The notes under the pieces are model-generated. The model made no database searches. It was not told the DNA's origin and saw only the letters and a list, made by a program, of their open reading frames with translations. A DNA stretch of 64,000 nucleotides, taken from assembly GCF_000327385.1 (NCBI RefSeq), contig NW_008710566.1:555412-619411 (forward strand), given 5' to 3'. A program made the translations under genes and the position numbers. This stretch comes from Lottia gigantea (Eukaryota; Mollusca; Gastropoda; Lottiidae). Positions 38,655-50,559 of the stretch are shown piece by piece. Each line of letters opens with the position of its first letter. Position 1 is the first letter of the stretch.

Positions 38655-39450
38655 CCGTGAACACATTTTCCTTGATATACGAATGTAAAGGACACAATCA
38701 AACTTTCTGATCACATTTTAGCCAATTAATCGAATGTAACTGACGTTATTGTTTATACCTATCTATGTGAACACTTCTTTCTCGATTTTTCGAATATAGT
38801 TGATTATTATATTGTTATGTCTTGTTTGTATCATCAGTGAACACTATTTAGTTTCAAGTATACTTTGGCACTATACACCCGGGGGGTAAGGGGGCAATTT
38901 AGAAATTTTAGGTGGGTAATCAGTCGATTTGCAGTCCAGTATATTATTCTTTAAGACAATGATATTTTAAGGTGTTCTAATCAGTCAGGCTATATTCTCT
39001 GACATGCAAAAACGATTGCAGGGAAAACTTCAGAGAAAATCACGAAATAGTAAGGATTTATAGGGGAAAGGGGTAATGGAAAGAAATGGGCTGAAAACCC
39101 CTGCTATAGACTGTGGTCCTTGTTTCTGTATTTTAGTGAACACAACTTACCCAACGATTGGAATGCAGCTTGTAAGTGATGACAACTTATGAATATATTA
39201 ATCCGTCTTTTGCGTCAATACCGTGATTACAAGTTTGACATTAATTTGTTGTTCAACATAGTGGCGAGACAGATGTGGCATTAAGCTTGTTTAAATTAGT
39301 GAACACATTTTGTCTAAAGATTCGAATACAATAAACAAAAATGCGTGCTAGATACTTTGTCTACAATCAGTCCAAATTTTTTGGCTAAGTAAGTGAACAC
39401 ATTTTGCCTAATGATTTGAATAGAGCTGACATAATGACATGATAGTGGGT
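38655..39450. repeat. Eroded repeat series with GTGAACACATTTTGCC core
   Basis: Units near 38660, 38770, 38836, 39133, 39298 and 39392 share GTGAACACATTTT, followed by a form of CTAATGATTCGAAT and then GA/GTTGACA. Spacing varies and unrelated DNA lies between, so it is an old, broken-up array. A G-rich patch (CCCGGGGGGTAAGGGGGC) sits at 38878-38896. Confidence 0.5.
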
Positions 39451-39536
39451 TAATTTATCGTTAGGTGATATATTGTTAACGTGAGTAGTGTTAACATCAA
39501 TAGAAGAAGGCAATTTTTTGTTAATTTCCACATTTT

Positions 39537-39789
39537 TATACGCCCACATGGACGTGGGCGTATATTGTCGGCACCCCCGTCGGTCCGTCCGTCCGTCAAC
39601 ATTTGCTTGTAAACGCTCTAACAACTAGATTTTTTGATGGAATCGAATGAAATTCGGTATGTGTATACATATTCACAAATCGAAGATCAAGTTCGAATTT
39701 GAGCTATTTTCAACTGTTAGAAGCAGAGTTATTGCCCTTGCCCCAAAATCTTAAATATTTACCATCCGCATGCCGTGGTGGGCGTATAT
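39537..39789. mobile_element. Short TIR element (TATACGCCCAC ends)
   Basis: It begins with TATACGCCCACATGGACGTG, itself partly palindromic with GGGCGTATA, and ends with GTGGGCGTATA. The interior has CCGTCCGTCCGTC, GAATGAAATTCGGTATG and GAGTTATTGCCCTTG, blocks shared with the repeats at 62626-63480. It is a non-coding, MITE-like element; I recall similar repeats being frequent in molluscs. Confidence 0.75.
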
Positions 39790-40259
39790 GGCTGTGGTCC
39801 ACTATCTTTACCATAAGAAATAATAAAATGTTAATCAACATATCTATTTTTCGAAACTCTTAGCTTACACTTTATTTATTAAAAATCTTTTGGCTTTTTT
39901 TTACCCTGGGCTGTGCTTTTATGAGACTATGGTCCAATCAACATCTAATACTGTTGTCGATAGTGAATTGAATTATTGACATCTGCTTCTACAGGTGCTA
40001 AAGGAAGTGCGGATTTTTTGTTTGAAAATAGTGAATGCCGTCCGCTTAGCGATTTAGTGTAGTGCGTTTGACACCTGCCCTCCCTCCTCCCCCCTGTCCC
40101 CTATTCTCTTTCCACTTCTAGGTATGTAAAATTTGTTGATGCCATAGTTCGGTTGGTTAATGTCTACTTTCAATACATAATACAATTCAGACATCGAACT
40201 AGTTAAAGGGAGATAATTCATTCAAATATTTAAAAAGAGACTATTGCATTATCCTATGT

Positions 40260-40265
40260 TTTATT
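40260..40265 (-). terminator. Possible polyadenylation signal of the coiled-coil gene
   Basis: AATAAA on the minus strand lies about 52 bases after the stop codon at 40317-40319. Confidence 0.4.
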
Positions 40266-40316
40266 TCACTTCGTATCAAGTCGAAACTTTGGCTTTCGTG
40301 TATACAAAGTCTGGTG

Positions 40317-43300
40317 TTACAGTTGTTGTGGGTCCCAAGCCAAAGTTGACGCGAGTTGTTTATCTGGAGTAGAAGGCGATAAGGTCACAGCTTCATATCT
40401 GTCACTTATGGTCTCTCGACTGCCAGATTTCAGAGACCCGTACTCCAACTCTGACAGCGGCTCTGATAAACGAGATAAACTCTGTAACGCAGAGCTATGA
40501 GGTCCCTTATGGACTGGGTGACTCCTTTCGAGACTGGACGGACTCGTCATTGCCAACTCTTTCTCCAACTGTCGCTTCTCGTGTCGCTCTTCTTCCAACA
40601 GCTTCTCAGATTCCAAAATGTCTGCTTTCAGATCGGTTGCAAAGGATTCAAAATTCGGATTGATTTCGGATTCCAGCTCGTAATCCTGATCGAGTACCAC
40701 AACCTGAAAACGTAACATCTTCATTTCGCTCTCACCCACTTGCAATCGATGCTTTAACTGTTCCATATTGCGCTGGAGATCGAAATATTTGGACGTACCA
40801 CTAATAGCAGATTCGAAGATCTTCTGGTTTTCCTTTAATCGGATTTGATCAAAATGGTGCGCTCGCTTCACATCATCCAGACGTTGTTTGATGGACTTGT
40901 GTTTCGATTTTAAAACCATTAAGCGTTCTCCTCGAGAATGCAAGCTATCCAGCTCACATCGGTAGTTACTCAAGTTCGCCTCCAAATCATCAATGTTTCG
41001 ACTAGTCTCACGAAGCTTGATCACTAAATAATTGTAGCCATTTTCAGTGAGCGGCGAAGGTTCCGGACTCGGCGATCGTGAAGGATCAGAACCAGAAAAC
41101 GACCCCGTTAACACGGAAACTCCAGATCCATCGTCTGGAATCTTGAAATAATCTCTATCTACACTATCTAAGGTCCTTTCCCTAGAATTCCCACTGCTGT
41201 GCTCGTCTGGTTCTCTCGAGACATTGATCCTGGTTGTTTTTGATGAATGTAGTCTCGGTTGATCTATTCTACACGTGTTCCCGTCTATTCCATTGCTTGT
41301 TCTTGACGTTTTCCCCAGTGTTGCATTTCGCATTGGCGTGTTGGGTTCTTGGAAATTGCTTGTTTCGGAGTTGGCATCATCACTTCTAGCAGTACCAAGG
41401 TCTAGTTTTAAATCACTATCATCTACGAAAATATGTGGCTGAACAATAGCTTGTTCGGGTTTGTATTTTGCTACTCGAGGTTTCTTGATGAAGATTCTTT
41501 GGCGAGTTGAAGATGTGGACGCAGTCGAGCTTCTTCTGGGTTTGGATGTGAAAGGCCGAGCTGGTCGCGCAGTTTGAGATGGGACCACGGGGGTACTGGA
41601 TTCGAGCTGGGGTCTCGCCGATCGCGATTTTAATCCAGGAGAAGGTGCAGTGATAGAAGCCTGTACCCTATCCACTTCCGATCTTGGGGTCTCGGGTCGT
41701 TCCAACGGTAACGACGGGTATACTTGATGAGCTAGTCGTAGCCATTGTTTTGAAAGTTCTATACATTTATGACACTTGGTGAAAATGTCGGGAACAAATC
41801 GTAACAAATGTCGATAAGGTTCGAAATTGCTCATATGATGAAGTTCATATTCACTATCTGGATCAAAATCATCAGCATCAATAGGCCGATCCTCTTCCGG
41901 CAAGAGATTTTCCCATCGGTCCTTCATGTCAGTGAGTTCGTGGACGATTACGGAGAGTTTCTTATTTTCGTCACCACTGATAATGTCTAAGGTGGAAACG
42001 CCTAAAAGTCTAGGCGACTCTTCCGGCTCCTCGACCACAGCCTCGAACGAAACTCGACGTCTGTCATTTTTGGTCGTCTGCATAGAGTCACGTGGTTGCC
42101 TTCCACTACTTACAGGAGCTGCAGCGATATTGTAATAGAATTTATGAAGATAATTATAAATTTCCACGTCGAAGCTGGTTTTAATGATTTTGATGTGGTT
42201 GATATCGTTTTGAAAATTGTGGAAATAGTTTAATAGTCTTCGTTCATCATCGGATGGTTTGCCATTGGAGCTGAGCTTGATGCGGACCAGTATTCGTTGA
42301 ATGTCGCCAACAGACGAGAGATGCGACTTCTCTGTATACTGCATCAGTCTTCCGAGAAATATCTGGAGATTTTCCTTTGAAAATCTGGACATGCCATGCA
42401 GCAGCCATTTTTCAAGAACTGCTAGTTTGGCTTTGATACTTTCGGTTTCCTGCTTCTCTTTTACTGGTTCCTGCAAAAGAAAAATAGTTATATTTGCCTG
42501 TCTCAATATCTCAATAATATAAGTTCCCTTGATACATATATACAAAGACTAGAAATCAGAATGATGTACATATGTAAATAGAATCTATAAGTGTGGTATA
42601 TTAGGCTCATATATATCCCTTGTCGAACAAAATTACGTTTGTTATACAAGTAAGATAATTATAATATAATATAGTTTGATCCTATACAACTGATTAATCG
42701 GATCGGATCTTAATAACTTATATCTGATTATATTATAGTATATTATTATACAATCTGTTAATATACTCTTACTATTTAAAGTGGTAGTATGTACTGATTT
42801 ACAGCAAATAATATAACTTGAAACCCCTTTATCATTGTCGTAATAAAGGATCGAAAAGGGTTTTGTTTTGAAAGCGATAACCAATTGAAGTTCGTGGAAC
42901 TAGGATGACATTGTATTGATATCGAAGGACTCAGATTTACAAACAGGTCCGTAGCTACATTGGGAGAGGGGGAGGGGCAGGGGCAGGGACAGGGACAGGG
43001 GCAGGGGCAGAGGCAGGGGCAGGGGCAGAGGCAGGGGCAGGGGCAGGGGCAGGGGCAGGGGCAGGGGCAGGGCATGGGGGGGGGGGGGGTATTCCATTGC
43101 TGCAACTACACATCATACACTGTTGCCCTTCCAGATATATTACTCGCCCCTTCAAATAATCAAATCTAGCCGCGGGTCTGTAAACAAAACCCGATGTATT
43201 TGAACGTTGTTCTGTAACATACTTCCCCTTTACAGTGGTTGCACATTGTTTTAAATGCAATAAGCACTTGTATAGAAACAGGTAAAATAAATGATATAGT

Positions 43301-43439
43301 ACTAAATATATGTATAAGATCCTCAGTGTTCGTGGATCCCTAAAATTAAGCGATAAAAACACAAACCTACCTGTAATTGAGACTGTATATCATGTATAAA
43401 ATCACTGGAAAATATTCCCACTGTTTTAGTCGGCAGCAT
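40317..43439 (-). CDS. Unrecognised 740-aa coiled-coil protein (two exons)
   Basis: I do not recognise this gene. The first coding exon is 43439-43371 (start MLPTKTVGIFSSDF); the second is 42470-40317 (TAA). The CAG|GT donor and the TTTTGCAG acceptor keep the frame, giving 740 aa. An alternative reading from an ATG inside the intron is less likely, as it would use intronic codons in front of the acceptor. The N-terminal ~140 residues look folded and mostly helical (LAVLEKWLLHGMSRF, ILVRIKLSSNGK). A long Ser/Thr/Pro/Arg-rich, probably disordered middle (~290-500) follows. Residues ~505-665 have heptad-like Leu spacing typical of a coiled coil (KHKSIKQRLDDVKRAHHFDQ). There is no signal peptide or membrane segment. 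It is a large, clean, host-like exon and very likely a real cytoplasmic or cytoskeletal protein. It starts 1.2 kb from the divergent C2orf69 homologue. Confidence 0.88.
42961..43090. repeat. GGGGCA hexanucleotide repeat with poly-G end
   Basis: About 18 units of GGGGCA with GGGACA and GAGGCA variants, ending in CATGGGGGG and a run of G to 43090. It lies in the only intron of the coiled-coil gene; on the transcribed sense strand it reads TGCCCC. The plus strand could form G-quadruplexes. Confidence 0.95.
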
Positions 43440-43673
43440 GATTTTGTCCGTTCACCCACGATCCCTAACTATTCTGAAGTACGGACGATCTGATATGGCC
43501 CCGGTTGACTTGTTATGAACAATCGCTATAACGCCCCGTTCGATGATTTATATTATAATACATATATCTATTTACACTAATATACAAGTTCATATTAATC
43601 CCATTACCAGTTTAAAGCCACGATATGTGGGATGATCCCTAGCTTAATAAAATCAAACAAAAAATAACGATAG

Positions 43674-43812
43674 CTGCGATTTGATTGGATTGTACGCCAG
43701 TGAATACAGTTAATGAGAGCCCACGACAAAAAGGCTTTAAACAATATTACAGTCTTTCTGTGGAGGGCTCTCTCTGGTTGGCTGTATTCGTTACAGTCCA
43801 ATCAAATCGCTG
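43674..43812. mobile_element. Foldback (MITE-like) element with ~45-bp inverted ends
   Basis: The left arm TGCGATTTGATTGGATTGTA and then GAATACAG...GAGAGCCC pairs with the right arm GGGCTCTCTCTGG...CTGTATTCG and TACAGTCCAATCAAATCGCT. The sequence just after it (43812-43920) resembles 57965-58060, pointing to a wider repeat family. It lies between the two divergent genes. Confidence 0.7.
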
Positions 43813-44473
43813 GAGTTACAAACTCAAGATACAAGAATAGTGGTTATTGCAGTCAAGGATATAAAACGAAGTAGGCTATAGCTTGGCATGGTGAGGATAT
43901 AATGTGGAAGTGACAATAATCGTAATGAAAAATAATAATAGGGCGTAAAACTCTAGAACACAATAATGACATATATTGACTGTCGTAGAGTTGCTCATGA
44001 GTAACAAATACAGAACAAAACAATATTAGGACGTAAAACTCCACCCCGACGAAAATATAACATGTAGTCACTTTAAGCAAGACAAACTGCTATGTTGGAG
44101 ATTAGCTATATTGGGGATTAAGAGATCACGTGGTTTATTTTGGTAAATATTGTGTGGATTAAAATGAATAAAACAGAAACACGGTACCACACCTTGCACT
44201 GGGTCATAATATGCACTTTTTTATCACTCAGTCGGCAAGTTTCAAATCAATAGAAAGGAAAATTTGAAAGGCCTTTGAAATTTACTTAAAGGGATTGCCA
44301 ACAGGTTTTCTAAATTTTTGATGTGTATCGGGGAAACTGATAGCATCAATTTGCGTCAATGAAATTTTCAATCAGACGTCTGTGGTTCCTACAATTCCAC
44401 TAAGCCCAAGATGACATCACTAATCGCAAAATATGCTTTATCACAGTCATAACTCAACTCCCTTCGCAATTAG

Positions 44474-44481
44474 TGACGTCA
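44474..44481. promoter_or_regulatory. CRE/ATF-like palindrome upstream of the C2orf69 homologue
   Basis: A perfect TGACGTCA lies 154 bases before the chosen ATG. It also forms one arm of a loose inverted repeat with GATGACATCACTAATCGC near 44411. Use as a promoter element is an inference from sequence and position only. Confidence 0.3.
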
Positions 44482-44635
44482 TCAAACACTTAGTTAAGGT
44501 GTCAAATCTAAAACAGAAAAGTATTCCATTTCATTTGTGAAGTCTAACAAATGTATTGGACAGTTAATCAAATTATAGTCTACTTCTGTTTGAGAAGTTA
44601 ACACGAGCAGAGCAGAGTTGGCAATCGAACGCAAC

Positions 44636-46170
44636 ATGACACACGAGAGAAGACAACTCTCTCAAGATGCAGACGTGAATTTCTGTAAAAAAATGTCTAC
44701 TTGTAAGGGTATGTCGACGTGTAGCAGGCTTCTGTCGGTGGCTGGCTTGTTGAATCGTGTAAATGATGTCATAATATGCGGTGATTTGAAGAAGTCTAAG
44801 GAACATGTTTTGTATTTTGGAGGGGATGTGCAGGTAAGACTTGCAAATGGCCGTGTTCGATATGTTGACTGTTGTTTAGCCCAGACTCCCCGGTCCACTT
44901 TACTATGTAAGCCTACGTTTCGTCTCTTTTAGCCGATAATTGATCCAATATTGAAGAAGTTTCCTTTTAATAGGCTAATGATCATTATATTTTTGTCAAA
45001 GTAGACTACAAAATACGTGATAGTCCGAAAACTTCTGAAATAAAAAACTATTATGTTACTGTTCGTCTACAATGAAGTATCGCTGAAAATACCAATCATG
45101 TTTTTTTTTCACATGTAAATTTATCAAACCTCGTTTATTAAATTTCTATGGAGCCGAGAAAAATTTGAATATAATTTGTGAAATGATCGAAAAAGTCTAG
45201 TTCGAGATTCATTGTTGACGTTAAGTATGACAAATACTAAGCCTATAGTGGATAGGATAGGAAATATCAGGTGAGGGGGGCCGAGCACAAAACTATGTTA
45301 AATGATAATAATTTGAAAGTTGGGGAGGGGGGGGGGGGGCAGGGATTGCTTTTTCATATTTGGATAGCCAATGAATGATTTGATGGCGAATCAAGATGGT
45401 AAAGTATTGGTAGGTAGGTCTAAATATATTAGTCTTGAAAAAATACGCCTGATAAACCAGGGATTGAAAAAATAAAGTTTCAATTTCTTTTCATATAGGA
45501 TTATAAAGAAAATATGGAAAGTCACCGAGACAACAAAAGATACGCTCATTGGAATCTCGAAGACACGGCTCAATTAATTCATTCCAAATTTCCTGGCTCT
45601 ACGGTCTTGGTGATCAAACCATCAAAAATGCACCTGAAAACTTTTAGTGTTTATAATAATTTTGTGGAATCAAATGACTTTGGATGTCCGAGCCATTCCA
45701 CAGAATATGGTGCCATTTCCAATTTGAGTAAACTATACCAAAATATTTTATCCTTATCCGATGCAGGTCCGCATCCATTATCTCTAATTGGTTTCAGTAA
45801 AGGTTGTGTCGTACTTAATCAAATAGTTCACGAACTTGTAGGACTGGATACTCTGGACAAAGAGTCTAACGAATTCGTTAAAAGAATCCAGCAATTCTAT
45901 TGGTTGGATGGTGGTCATAGTGGCGGGAAAAATACATGGGTAACAGACGGCTCATCGTTAACGGCTCTGGCTCAATTGAACTGTGATATCCACGTGCACG
46001 TGACACCTTACCAGGTCAAGGACGCGATGAGATCTTGGATTGGTCGTGAGGAAAAGAAGTTTGTGAACACGCTAAAGAGACTTGGTGCGAATTTGTCCCA
46101 TGTCTTACATTTCGAGTCTGAAGAAAGGTGTATCGAGAACCATTTTAAAGTCTTACAAGAGTTCCGGTGA
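44636..46170 (+). CDS. C2orf69: C2orf69 homologue, predicted mitochondrial serine hydrolase-like protein
   Basis: Two exons, 44636-44833 and 45499-46170 (TGA), encode 289 aa. They match human C2orf69 as I know it: EHVLYFGGDVQDY, KMHLKTFSVYNNFVESNDFG, LIGFSKGCVVLNQ, YWLDGGHSGGKNTWVT, HVTPYQVKDAMRSWIGREEK and IENHFKV. The human protein is mitochondrial and its loss causes a severe respiratory-chain and inflammatory disease; its exact reaction is not established. GFSKG at ~164-168 is a nucleophile elbow (G-x-S-x-G) with Ser166 as the likely nucleophile of an alpha/beta-hydrolase fold. The start at 44636 is the first in-frame ATG seen. The poorly conserved N-terminal ~50 residues are Lys/Arg-containing, compatible with targeting to mitochondria. 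A linker present in human between NLSQ and FTLIGFSKG is much shorter here. Confidence 0.95.
45315..45340. repeat. Poly-G tract in the C2orf69 intron
   Basis: GGGGAGG followed by an unbroken G run. It is a candidate for length polymorphism or sequencing error. Confidence 0.7.
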
Positions 46171-46654
46171 ACTTGAATCCAATTGTGAGGACTTTTATGA
46201 GCATATTATTAACCGTGTATCAAAAAAATATTTGTTGGTCTTCGTTTGAATATCGAAAAAGGAGTAGCACCAACTAGTACAAATATCCTGACAGAATATT
46301 TCTTAGTATAATGCACGACGAATAACTTCAATTTTTTTGTTTTTATTTGGCTTAAGTATACAAACCAGTACATAGGGACTCTAATAGGGTTCATTTAATT
46401 TTTTCCTCATAGGATCCGATTTTTGAATATCCAAAACAAGCTGAATCGGAAAACACATCTAGTTAAAGATGAACTAGGCTATACACCGCAATCAAAGAGT
46501 TTGGTACTTTGATGCCGGGAACTTTCTAAAGCTATGAAAAATTTGTGGGAATTTTTAACTGCCAGTTAACCAAGCATAGTTTTAAACTTTTCTAACTGAA
46601 GCATATGTCGCAATTGGGGCTATAGGAAATGAACTTCCTATCAAACTATAGACT

Positions 46655-46920
46655 CATGGGCGTATCTAGAGAAGGCCTTGGGGGCGGGGGCGGGGGGGGG
46701 GGGGTCTTTTATTTGCAAAATAGGAGGTCTCTCTCCGAGGGAAGGCCTCTCCTTGAGGCCGGTGGTATGGGGGATGCCAGCGACTCCCAGAAGCCAACGG
46801 TTTTCGGATGACCTGTGATGAATTTTGAGAATTAAGTGGGCTTTAAACTTCAAAATAAGACCTATCACATGTCCAAGGGGAGGACTACGGGCTAGTCCCC
46901 CTCCCCCTGAATACGCTACT
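46655..46920. mobile_element. TIR-like repeat (GGGCGTATCTAGA ... GAATACGC), related to 51590-51965
   Basis: It starts with GGGCGTATCTAGAGAAGGCC followed by a long G-rich run, and ends CCCCCTGAATACGC, a reversed form of the start. The interior blocks CTCTCTCCGAGGGAAGGCCT, GATGAATTTTGAGAATTAAG and ACTTCAAAATAAGACCTATC recur at 51640-51780. It is a non-coding repeat. The rest of 46171-47749 has a SINE fragment at 47420-47562 and the repeated phrase CAACAGAGTAGCTCGCTCT / CAACAGAGTAGTTCGCTCT (47105, 47174). Confidence 0.65.
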
Positions 46921-47419
46921 ATATTCCTGTATCTTTTGTCCTATCTTATGGCTTGTTTATATATATTATTTCGTTCGATATTCAGCTCAGTCATTAAGTG
47001 TGATGTATATTTATTTGTTATCAAAAATTATCATTTATAATACATCATTTTCTTTAAATAAATATTGGGGCTCTGCAGGCAGTTCTAAACAGGGATCCTT
47101 TTTCAACAGAGTAGCTCGCTCTACACGAGAGCTAACTCCCAAAAACTCATAAAGTTTGATATTACAGAGTGTTCAACAGAGTAGTTCGCTCTGTATGTAA
47201 GCCACACCCCCTAAATGCTGAAAGTAACATTAAAGCCTACTTCACAGTTTTTCACTGTATGTAAGCCACGCCCCAGACTCTATCAAAAATGTCTAAATCA
47301 ATACTTTACTTTGACAAAGTTGTCACCTTTGGGTGTTAACCACGCCTCAAAGATGCTTAAAGTCATGCTTACATAGAAATGTGTTTGGCAAAATAAAAGG
47401 TTTCTGTCGTTAAATTTTT

Positions 47420-47562
47420 AAGGTGGGTAAGTCGTCCTCGGGTACCTCAGATGCCAATTCTAAATGCGATCTGAAGGCCAAAATTTCCCTCATTTCTCAC
47501 TGCATGACATGACTTCTTTATAACCCAAATGAGGTGTAATAACGAAGGACGTAAAACTCCAT
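47420..47562 (+). mobile_element. Eroded SINE 3' part
   Basis: TGAAGGCCAAAATTTCCCTC, then CTGCATGACATGACTTCTTT, and the end GAAGGACGTAAAACTCCATT match the SINE body and 3' end with many differences. Confidence 0.6.
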
Positions 47563-47749
47563 TTAAAAAAAATTAAAAGCGATATTTATCTCGAAAACAA
47601 CACCGTTTCGAAATGAAACCGATAGCCTTTGATCAGATAACAAAATCAAGCATCTGATATCGAACATTCACAATCACATGAGAGATAAAAACCACCTTCC
47701 TTTTTAAGCTGATTTTCGTTGAAGACGGGTGAAGTCAGAAACCAGCATC

Positions 47750-49581
47750 ATGAAGTTCTTACTCTCAATTTTGAATTTCGCAGTCTTATATTTTTGTTTG
47801 GTTGAAAGCCAGTTCTGTGCCAAAGATGAAACACATCCTTGTAGATGTAACGGAACACTTGGAGTGGTTGATCTCAGTTCATTAGCTACAGCGAACAATG
47901 AACCGAGGTAAGATTTGGTTTGTTTCTTTTTTTTTGGCAAAAGGGGGTAGGGGGATGTGTCTTAAATAATTTTAACCCCGTGCATGTAATACTCCATGCG
48001 ATGTCTAATGTTAGAACGTATTTCGTTATGTCATGTTAATTTTTTGGATAAACTTTCATTTCATTTCAGATTTAAAGACGTAGAAGAATTGAGTGGTACC
48101 TATTTGTATTCATTTTCCCCGTGTACCGCATTCAATGAAGGTGGCTGTGTTGGGGTCTCGGTAAGCACCATTTTATAGAGAAGCCGGCTTTTAAAAATTA
48201 TCGATTGCCATGGAGTGCTCAGAAGCTGATATGTCATGACCCTTTCCAATCATACAATTCTCCGCACTGTATAATCTTTTGTACGTATATAGGATTCCTC
48301 CTGAACTATGTCGTATTTTATTGCTTTAACGATCCGGATCTCTTTCTGACAATTTTTTTTACAATTTATCGTTGATTTAGATTAAATAAAACGTTTTTTA
48401 GCTATCCGTATCACTTTTCACAAATCTGTTTTAATGCTGCCGTTGAACTGACGAATAAATAATTATTTTTTAGGGGTGTAAAACCGACAACTCGTCTTTC
48501 TATACCATTGGAAAACCATCGTCTTCAAATTTCTTCTACGATGAACCGAGTGATAAATTGAGCATTACTTTTATAGCGAATGAAGATACTCCACGGTAGG
48601 CTAACTTATGTAATCTTGATCTAGCAAAGGAGTCAGGGTATATCTAGCCCTTGATATATTTGCAATCAGACCAGTCAAATTAAAAGTAGACCGTTATTTA
48701 TTAGCTTTTAATTTTAATATAGCCGCTTCAGTCAGGGTCTAACGACAGCCCTCTTGAACGTTCTTCAAATTGACCTTTTGACCTGACTGAAAATGACTGG
48801 TTTATTTTTTTGTTTTGTTTAGATCAATGCGAGTATTTTTGGTCTGTGACCCGAATGAAGAAGGAAGTTTGAACGTAACTGGTCCAAACCCGGTCGGATC
48901 TGATAACGAAGTAAGTATATAATGGAATTTTCAAATATCTTCGGATCTTTATCGTGCACAGCTTTCTATTTATTGTACAGTCAGAACGAATAGACGCTTT
49001 TCAACCTGTTTTAATGACAAGGGGAAACTGGTTTGGAGAGATCTATGTACTGAAGTGGTTGGCAGGAGACTGTCTCCCAAAACCACCACGTCTTCCGCGT
49101 TCACATAGAAAGTCCAATGCTCTTTTAAAACATTTTTTTATCGTAGGAAATGACGTTGACGAGTAAATATTGCTGCTTCCAAACTGGAGAAACTACAACA
49201 ACCGTACCACCAACTACAACGACCACGGCCGCTCCAACGACTACGGCCGCTTTGACTACGACTCCAGAACCTGACACAACATCAGAGGAACCAGATACGA
49301 CATCAGGAAGTGAAACGACAGAACCATCAGGCCCAACAGAGCCCTCAGAACCAACGTCATCCGGTCCTACAGAACCTGCTTCCGATTCGACCGAACCGCC
49401 AGCCTCCGGTTCCACAGAACCAGTTACAGGATCATCAATGCCAGCCAGTGAAACAACTGTCCCTGTTACCGGATCAACCAATCCAGACGTAACCACGACC
49501 GAATCGTCTTCTCAGTCAGTTCACATGGCAGGAGTTATTGCCCTTGTTACCCCAATAATATTGTATAAATTGTTGAATTGA
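47750..49581 (+). CDS. Secreted MRH-domain protein with mucin-like stalk and probable GPI anchor
   Basis: Five exons: 47750-47907, 48070-48160, 48474-48595, 48823-48910, 49147-49581 (TGA), 297 aa. Residues 1-21 are a signal peptide (LLSILNFAVLYFCLVESQ). Residues ~22-165 form a cysteine-containing domain resembling the mannose-6-phosphate receptor homology (MRH/ATG27) fold: CRCNGTLGVVDLSSL, YLYSFSPCTAF, CVGVSGCKTDNS, FLVCDPNEEG, EMTLTSKYCC. A Thr/Ser/Pro-rich stretch of ~110 residues follows (TTTTVPPTTTTTAAP, then EPSGPTEPSEPT repeats), likely O-glycosylated. The C-terminal hydrophobic end MAGVIALVTPIILYKLLN, with no cytoplasmic tail, is typical of a GPI-attachment signal. Splice phases equal those of the downstream gene, its paralogue. 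The Arg that contacts mannose-6-phosphate in the cation-dependent receptor is not evident after VCDP, so sugar binding is uncertain. Confidence 0.85.
48943..49040 (-). mobile_element. SINE body remnant in an intron
   Basis: GGATCTTTATCGTGCACAGC, AGAACGAATAGACGCTTTT and GACAAGGGGAAACTGG follow the order of the SINE body in minus orientation, with gaps. It lies in the last intron of the MRH gene. Confidence 0.6.
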
Positions 49582-49965
49582 TTCAATTGTAAATGTGATT
49601 TTTCTCATCGTTTGTGATATTTATAAAGACATTTTAGGTTTGGGGATATACATGTTTTTCATATCGGCATTTCATTGCACGCCATTAACATTCTCACTTG
49701 CAGATATCACCAACAATAATAATATGATGACGTCATGGACTATAACTGCTCGTTAGAAAGTTAATATTGGCCCGGAATCAATGACAGTCTAAGCATCACT
49801 GTACTGCTTTGTTTAATTTCTCAAAAACCGAACGTCGGATACAGATATAGCTGTATTTAAGCTTTATGAGCTTGGCAGCTATATCCCTTTAAACTTAAAT
49901 GCCGTGAATCGTTTATCATTTTACTCCTGTGTAGATACATCGCCCAAATGCTTCATTCATCCTGA

Positions 49966-49971
49966 AATAAA
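49966..49971 (+). terminator. Possible polyadenylation signal
   Basis: AATAAA lies 385 bases after the stop of the first MRH gene. Confidence 0.4.
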
Positions 49972-50559
49972 TATCTTTTAATTAAATACGACCTTTTTTT
50001 TACCTTTGTTAAAACACGTGGAATTGGGTAGAAATATCTTATATTGTAGAATATTCTCATTGCCCCATTCTCCTCGTGTTCAGTGAGATCACACACTGCA
50101 AGCACATTTTAAGCATGTCCTGATGTTGGATTCGCTATCTGAAACATCTCGGCATACAATAAGGAAGTTTTCGTGTAATTTGTGGACTTTTTCTCCATTT
50201 CACGGAATTTATTTGCTTTCGTAACAAATCTAAAAAGCCATATTCCATATCAAGTCCGAATCATAAAGACAAAATCAGAATGTTCAAGGTTTCCCCCGTC
50301 GCCTTCTGGCACATGTGCTGTGTTTTTGGAAAATACCCCTTTTCCCACCTTCCGAGTGTAATGTACACAACATAACTAGGGAAACAACAGTGGCTCAACT
50401 ACCTTAGGTACTGGTTGAACCAAGCCCGCTGGCCCCCATCCCCAGAAAAAAAATCGGGATAGCCTATGTTTAAAAAACCCACTTCAGGCCGCGGGCCCCA
50501 ACTCATCTAGTCATTCGCCCAGTCTGGCTACACACTCAGCTTTGCAAACCCTCTAGTTA

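Noticed and set aside
40317-42545. Start of the coiled-coil gene at an ATG near 42545
   Set aside because: The codons from there to 42471 lie upstream of a strong TTTTGCAG acceptor, and an exon with a proper start and a CAG|GT donor is present at 43371-43439.
42900-43362. Pro/Ala, Pro/Leu and Gly/Gln-rich frames
   Set aside because: All three are readings of the GGGGCA hexanucleotide repeat in an intron.
44618-44635. Earlier start of the C2orf69 homologue
   Set aside because: The frame is open further upstream but has no ATG before 44636; the codon at 44618 is TTG.
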